Shown here piece after piece: positions 61,328-64,000 of a stretch of 64,000 nt of DNA. Position 1 is the first letter of the stretch, and each line of letters begins with the position of its first letter. The translations under genes and the position numbers were made by a program. The DNA is from an uncultured Clostridium sp. (lineage in GTDB: Bacteria > Bacillota > Clostridia > TANB77 > CAG-508). The notes below the pieces were generated by a model. That model was not told the DNA's origin and made no database searches. It was given only the letters and a program-made list of their open reading frames with translations. The stretch spans positions 7,971 through 71,970 of the forward strand of contig CABUKD010000004.1 in assembly GCA_902492105.1 (NCBI GenBank), given 5' to 3'.

Positions 61328-62323
61328 TTAAGTTATATATTTTCTATGTGAATTTTTTACATTATTTTGATTTACCATAGCATATTCCATAGTTGTATCT
61401 ATTTTTATATGTCCTAATAATTTTTGTACTTGTTCTATTGGCATACCTTTATCAATAGCCATAGTAGCCATTGTTCTTCTAAACTTATGTGGATGTACTT
61501 TATTTATATTTGCTTCTTTTCCTAAATTTCTAATAATAATTTCAATTCCTGATATTCCTAATCTATTATATGGTTTTATTAACGATACAAACAATGCTTC
61601 ATTATCATCTGTTCTAGTCTCCAAATATTTTTCTATGTACATTTTACTTTTGGCACTAAAATATACTTCTCTTTCTGTATTTCCTTTTCCTAAAACTATA
61701 CAACTTCTTTCTTTAAAATCCATATCAGAAATATTTAATTTAGTTAGTTCTCCTACTCTCATACCAGTAGATATTAATAGTTCTAATATTGCTAAATCTC
61801 TTACATTTGAACAAGTATCTCTTAATTTTTCTAAATTTTCATCAGTTAAAGTTTCTTTAACTCTTTTAGTGGTCTTTACTTTGTGTATTCTTCTAACAGG
61901 ACTTTTTACAATATAATCTTCATTTTCTAACCAAGCAAAGAAACTTGATAATGTTCTTCTTATATTATCTATTGTAACCATCCCTGCCTTAGAATTATTT
62001 TTGTAATCAGCTAAATATTCTCTTAGAATTTCTGTGGTAATTTCTTCAATTGGTAAGTTTATTTTTTTTAACATTTTAGTTATATTATCCTTGTAGTAAT
62101 TTAAAGTTCTTGTTGAACATCCTTCAATTTCTTTTGAAGAAATAAATTTATTTAATAATTCTTCATTATTGTGTTGTATTGCTTCTCTTTGGCTTTGCTC
62201 TAATATTTCTATTTGGTAATTTAAACATATTTCTGTTAGTATTTCTTTTAACGTTTTTCTTTGGTTATTGTCTAAAAAGTTTTCAGCCCTATCAATTACT
62301 TTTTTTACAAATAACTCTCTCAA
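61328..62323 (-). CDS. Tyrosine recombinase (XerD-like integrase)
   Basis: 332 residues. Core-binding domain about 80-165. The catalytic domain has GMRVGEL (Arg), HPHKFRR (HxxR) and LLGHIKIDTTMEYA (His and nucleophile Tyr). The start is TTG at 62323 with GGAGG 8 bases upstream, better than the longer frame at 62386. It lies next to the proposed right end at 62702, as integrases usually do. Confidence 0.93.
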   Translation of the reverse strand: MRELFVKKVIDRAENFLDNNQRKTLKEILTEICLNYQIEILEQSQREAIQHNNEELLNKFISSKEIEGCSTRTLNYYKDNITKMLKKINLPIEEITTEILREYLADYKNNSKAGMVTIDNIRRTLSSFFAWLENEDYIVKSPVRRIHKVKTTKRVKETLTDENLEKLRDTCSNVRDLAILELLISTGMRVGELTKLNISDMDFKERSCIVLGKGNTEREVYFSAKSKMYIEKYLETRTDDNEALFVSLIKPYNRLGISGIEIIIRNLGKEANINKVHPHKFRRTMATMAIDKGMPIEQVQKLLGHIKIDTTMEYAMVNQNNVKNSHRKYIT

Positions 62324-62701
62324 ATAAATTACCTCCCTATACTTTAAAATATCGCAATATAAAACTACAACTATATTATACAACATTTTGAGTGTTTTAC
62401 ATAATTAATAAAAGTCTATAATAAATTTTACTTTATTTTAATTAAAAATGAGTATATCAAAAATAATATACTCACTCTAAATCCTATACATTTATTTACT
62501 CATTCTATTTAAAATTAAAATTTGCAACCTGCGAGACAAATTACTATTTAACGATTTGTTTGTTGTGCTAATTATATCATTAAAACAAAAAATAATCTAT
62601 ACCGTTGGAGAAGAATATTACTATTTAAATATTGAAATCTTATAAGTTTTAATATATAATTTTAACAGAAAGAGAACAAAGTTCGTAACTTGTATCTGAT
62701 T

Positions 62702-62758
62702 CGCTCCATACATAAAAGAACAACTTACAGACTATAAAAAGTTTGTAAGTTGTTTTTT
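62702..62758. other. Candidate right attachment site with hairpin terminator
   Basis: CGCTCCATA repeats the 3' end of the tRNA-Gly and the first bases after it (46845-46853). AACTTAC / GTAAGTT hairpin and T-run follow, which may be the tRNA's original terminator or that of the HD gene. Confidence 0.45.
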
Positions 62759-62760
62759 TA

Positions 62761-63843
62761 TTAAAATGATGTTCTCTCTTTTTCATAAGGTGTAAATTCA
62801 AAATCAAAATATGTATAATATCCACCTTTAGGTAATCTTAAGTATTCATTTATCTCATTACTTGCATTTTCAGATATTGTATTTATTCTTATAGGATATC
62901 CGTCATTTAAAACTAATGGTACTACATATCTAGTTTTAGCTTTAATATTTACACAATATTTATCTTTAATTAAATGATCACTTTTATGAACTTCAGTAGC
63001 TAATTGGAATTTTTTAAAACTTTCTGACAAATAACTATTCCCACAATTTATAAATTTATTGATTATCTCTTGTTCAGACAGAGTATATAAATCATCTATT
63101 GTTAAAAATCCTAAATTATTCATAGATTTACACATATCAGCCAAGAATTGCATAACAGTTCTATCTTTATCACTAACCCATTCAGGCCATAATTTAGATA
63201 TCGTGTGAATATATTCTTCGCATATTTCTTTATCTTTGAAGGCTAATTCATCTGTTCCATCCTCGTTTTTTGTAACAACTACGTTATGATACATTCTTCT
63301 TATTTTATCCAAGTTCCAAACTCTAAAAAAGGTTAGCCCACTAGAAAATGTGTATTCGAATCTATCAGCAGATAATTTTGGCGTATCATTATCAGCAATA
63401 GGATAGATTTTATAATCATTTACTTCTTCTAACTTGATTCCATCTCTTTGTAGTAATGACATTATTTTTTTTGAATTTCTAATAATATCGGTTGTTCTTT
63501 CTTCAGTAGATTCTTGTGTTTCAGTATCACCGTTCATAAAATCAATGCAATGTTTAAATGCAGGGGTTGCAATATCATGGAATAAACCGGCTAATGTTTG
63601 TTTCTTGTCGTGAGTAAAGTGCCATATAATAAGTGCAACTCCAACGCTATGATCTAAGTTAGAGTACCAGTATTGAATATTGAAACATTTAGAATAGTCA
63701 GTTCCACAACTCATACTAATCTTCCCTATTCTTTCCATTTCAGGAGTATTTATGTATTCAAAAAGCCACTCTGGAAATTCTGGTGATAAAATACTAAAAT
63801 ATTCTTTTACTTCATTATTTAAATTGCTATAATATTTATTCAT
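62761..63843 (-). CDS. HD-domain protein (dGTPase-like)
   Basis: 360 residues. LDHSVGVALIIWHF, LAGLFHDIATPAF and later aspartates form the HD metal site. The layout resembles dNTP triphosphohydrolases. AAAAGGAG is 7 bases upstream of the ATG at 63843. The longer frame to 63969 has no such site. Beyond it, to 64000, I see nothing. Confidence 0.85.
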   Translation of the reverse strand: MNKYYSNLNNEVKEYFSILSPEFPEWLFEYINTPEMERIGKISMSCGTDYSKCFNIQYWYSNLDHSVGVALIIWHFTHDKKQTLAGLFHDIATPAFKHCIDFMNGDTETQESTEERTTDIIRNSKKIMSLLQRDGIKLEEVNDYKIYPIADNDTPKLSADRFEYTFSSGLTFFRVWNLDKIRRMYHNVVVTKNEDGTDELAFKDKEICEEYIHTISKLWPEWVSDKDRTVMQFLADMCKSMNNLGFLTIDDLYTLSEQEIINKFINCGNSYLSESFKKFQLATEVHKSDHLIKDKYCVNIKAKTRYVVPLVLNDGYPIRINTISENASNEINEYLRLPKGGYYTYFDFEFTPYEKERTSF

Positions 63844-64000
63844 ATTAGACTCCTTTTCCACTGTTGCTAAAAAAGTTTCATATTGTGAATCTTGAAAATA
63901 CATTTTTTTATTAGTTTGCACTATTATAGCATTCTTTGTCAATTGCGTCAAGTGAAAAGTTAAAAGCAATTCTGTAAAGTAAATGCAATTTGTACGATTA

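Overview
The window looks like a chromosomal segment of an AT-rich, Gram-positive, probably gut-dwelling uncultured clostridium. The supporting signs are a class B sortase beside a TPKTG-anchored surface protein, a T-box in front of glycyl-tRNA synthetase, pilin-like N-termini with the ITLIALVVTI signature, and a clostridial type RNase P RNA. No species name can be given from sequence alone.

The most unusual signal is translational. Three genes that look frameshifted are broken at exactly the same four bases, CGGA, with CGG in frame: an RluA-type pseudouridine synthase (1918-1921), a DNA-modification/repair radical SAM protein (35856-35859) and a large serine recombinase (48298-48301). In each case, reading CGGA as one glycine restores a full-length protein with a conserved Gly at that position. 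The window also holds a tRNA-Gly (46778-46851) whose anticodon-loop bases read 5'-UCCG-3', the exact complement of CGGA, where an ordinary tRNA-Gly(UCC) has UCCA. By eye, in-frame CGG is absent from every other native-looking gene. It occurs as a normal triplet only in three genes of foreign-looking codon use. I infer natural quadruplet decoding: CGGA = Gly by a +1-frameshifting tRNA.

Layout. 1-13 kb holds a partial gene at the edge, an HD protein, the pseudouridine synthase, rnpB, dtd, a gpsA-plsY-der cluster, a dCMP deaminase, rpmF, sortase B and its likely substrate. 13-25 kb holds ppdK, a phase-variable pilin-like protein preceded by a (CT)14 tract, a MurJ/SpoVB-type flippase, an ATP-grasp protein, and T-box-controlled glyS. 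25-35 kb holds two large surface proteins, a heterodimeric ABC exporter with a TetR regulator and its operator, and a nucleotidase. 35-39 kb holds the radical SAM protein and its DUF4130-type partner, ispH and a small OB-fold protein.

39.3-43 kb is a complete diversity-generating retroelement (DGR). It comprises a template repeat, reverse transcriptase, Avd-like protein, MutS-domain-like accessory protein and a pilin-anchored target protein. Its variable repeat differs from the template at 19 of 143 positions, 17 of them template adenines on the coding strand. An array of stem-loops lies between the variable repeat and the accessory genes. After an ABC-2 transporter and ppaC comes the unusual tRNA-Gly.

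The stretch from 46.85 to about 62.7 kb is a composite of integrated mobile elements following the tRNA. It carries two large serine recombinases, a MobV relaxase, a MobC-like protein, a TnpV-like protein and a tyrosine recombinase. Cargo includes an AraC regulator, a radical SAM protein, a nitroreductase, a KilA-N protein, a DHH-like/HEPN fusion and two ASCH proteins. An HD-domain protein closes the window. Several families of intergenic inverted repeats are scattered through the core chromosome.
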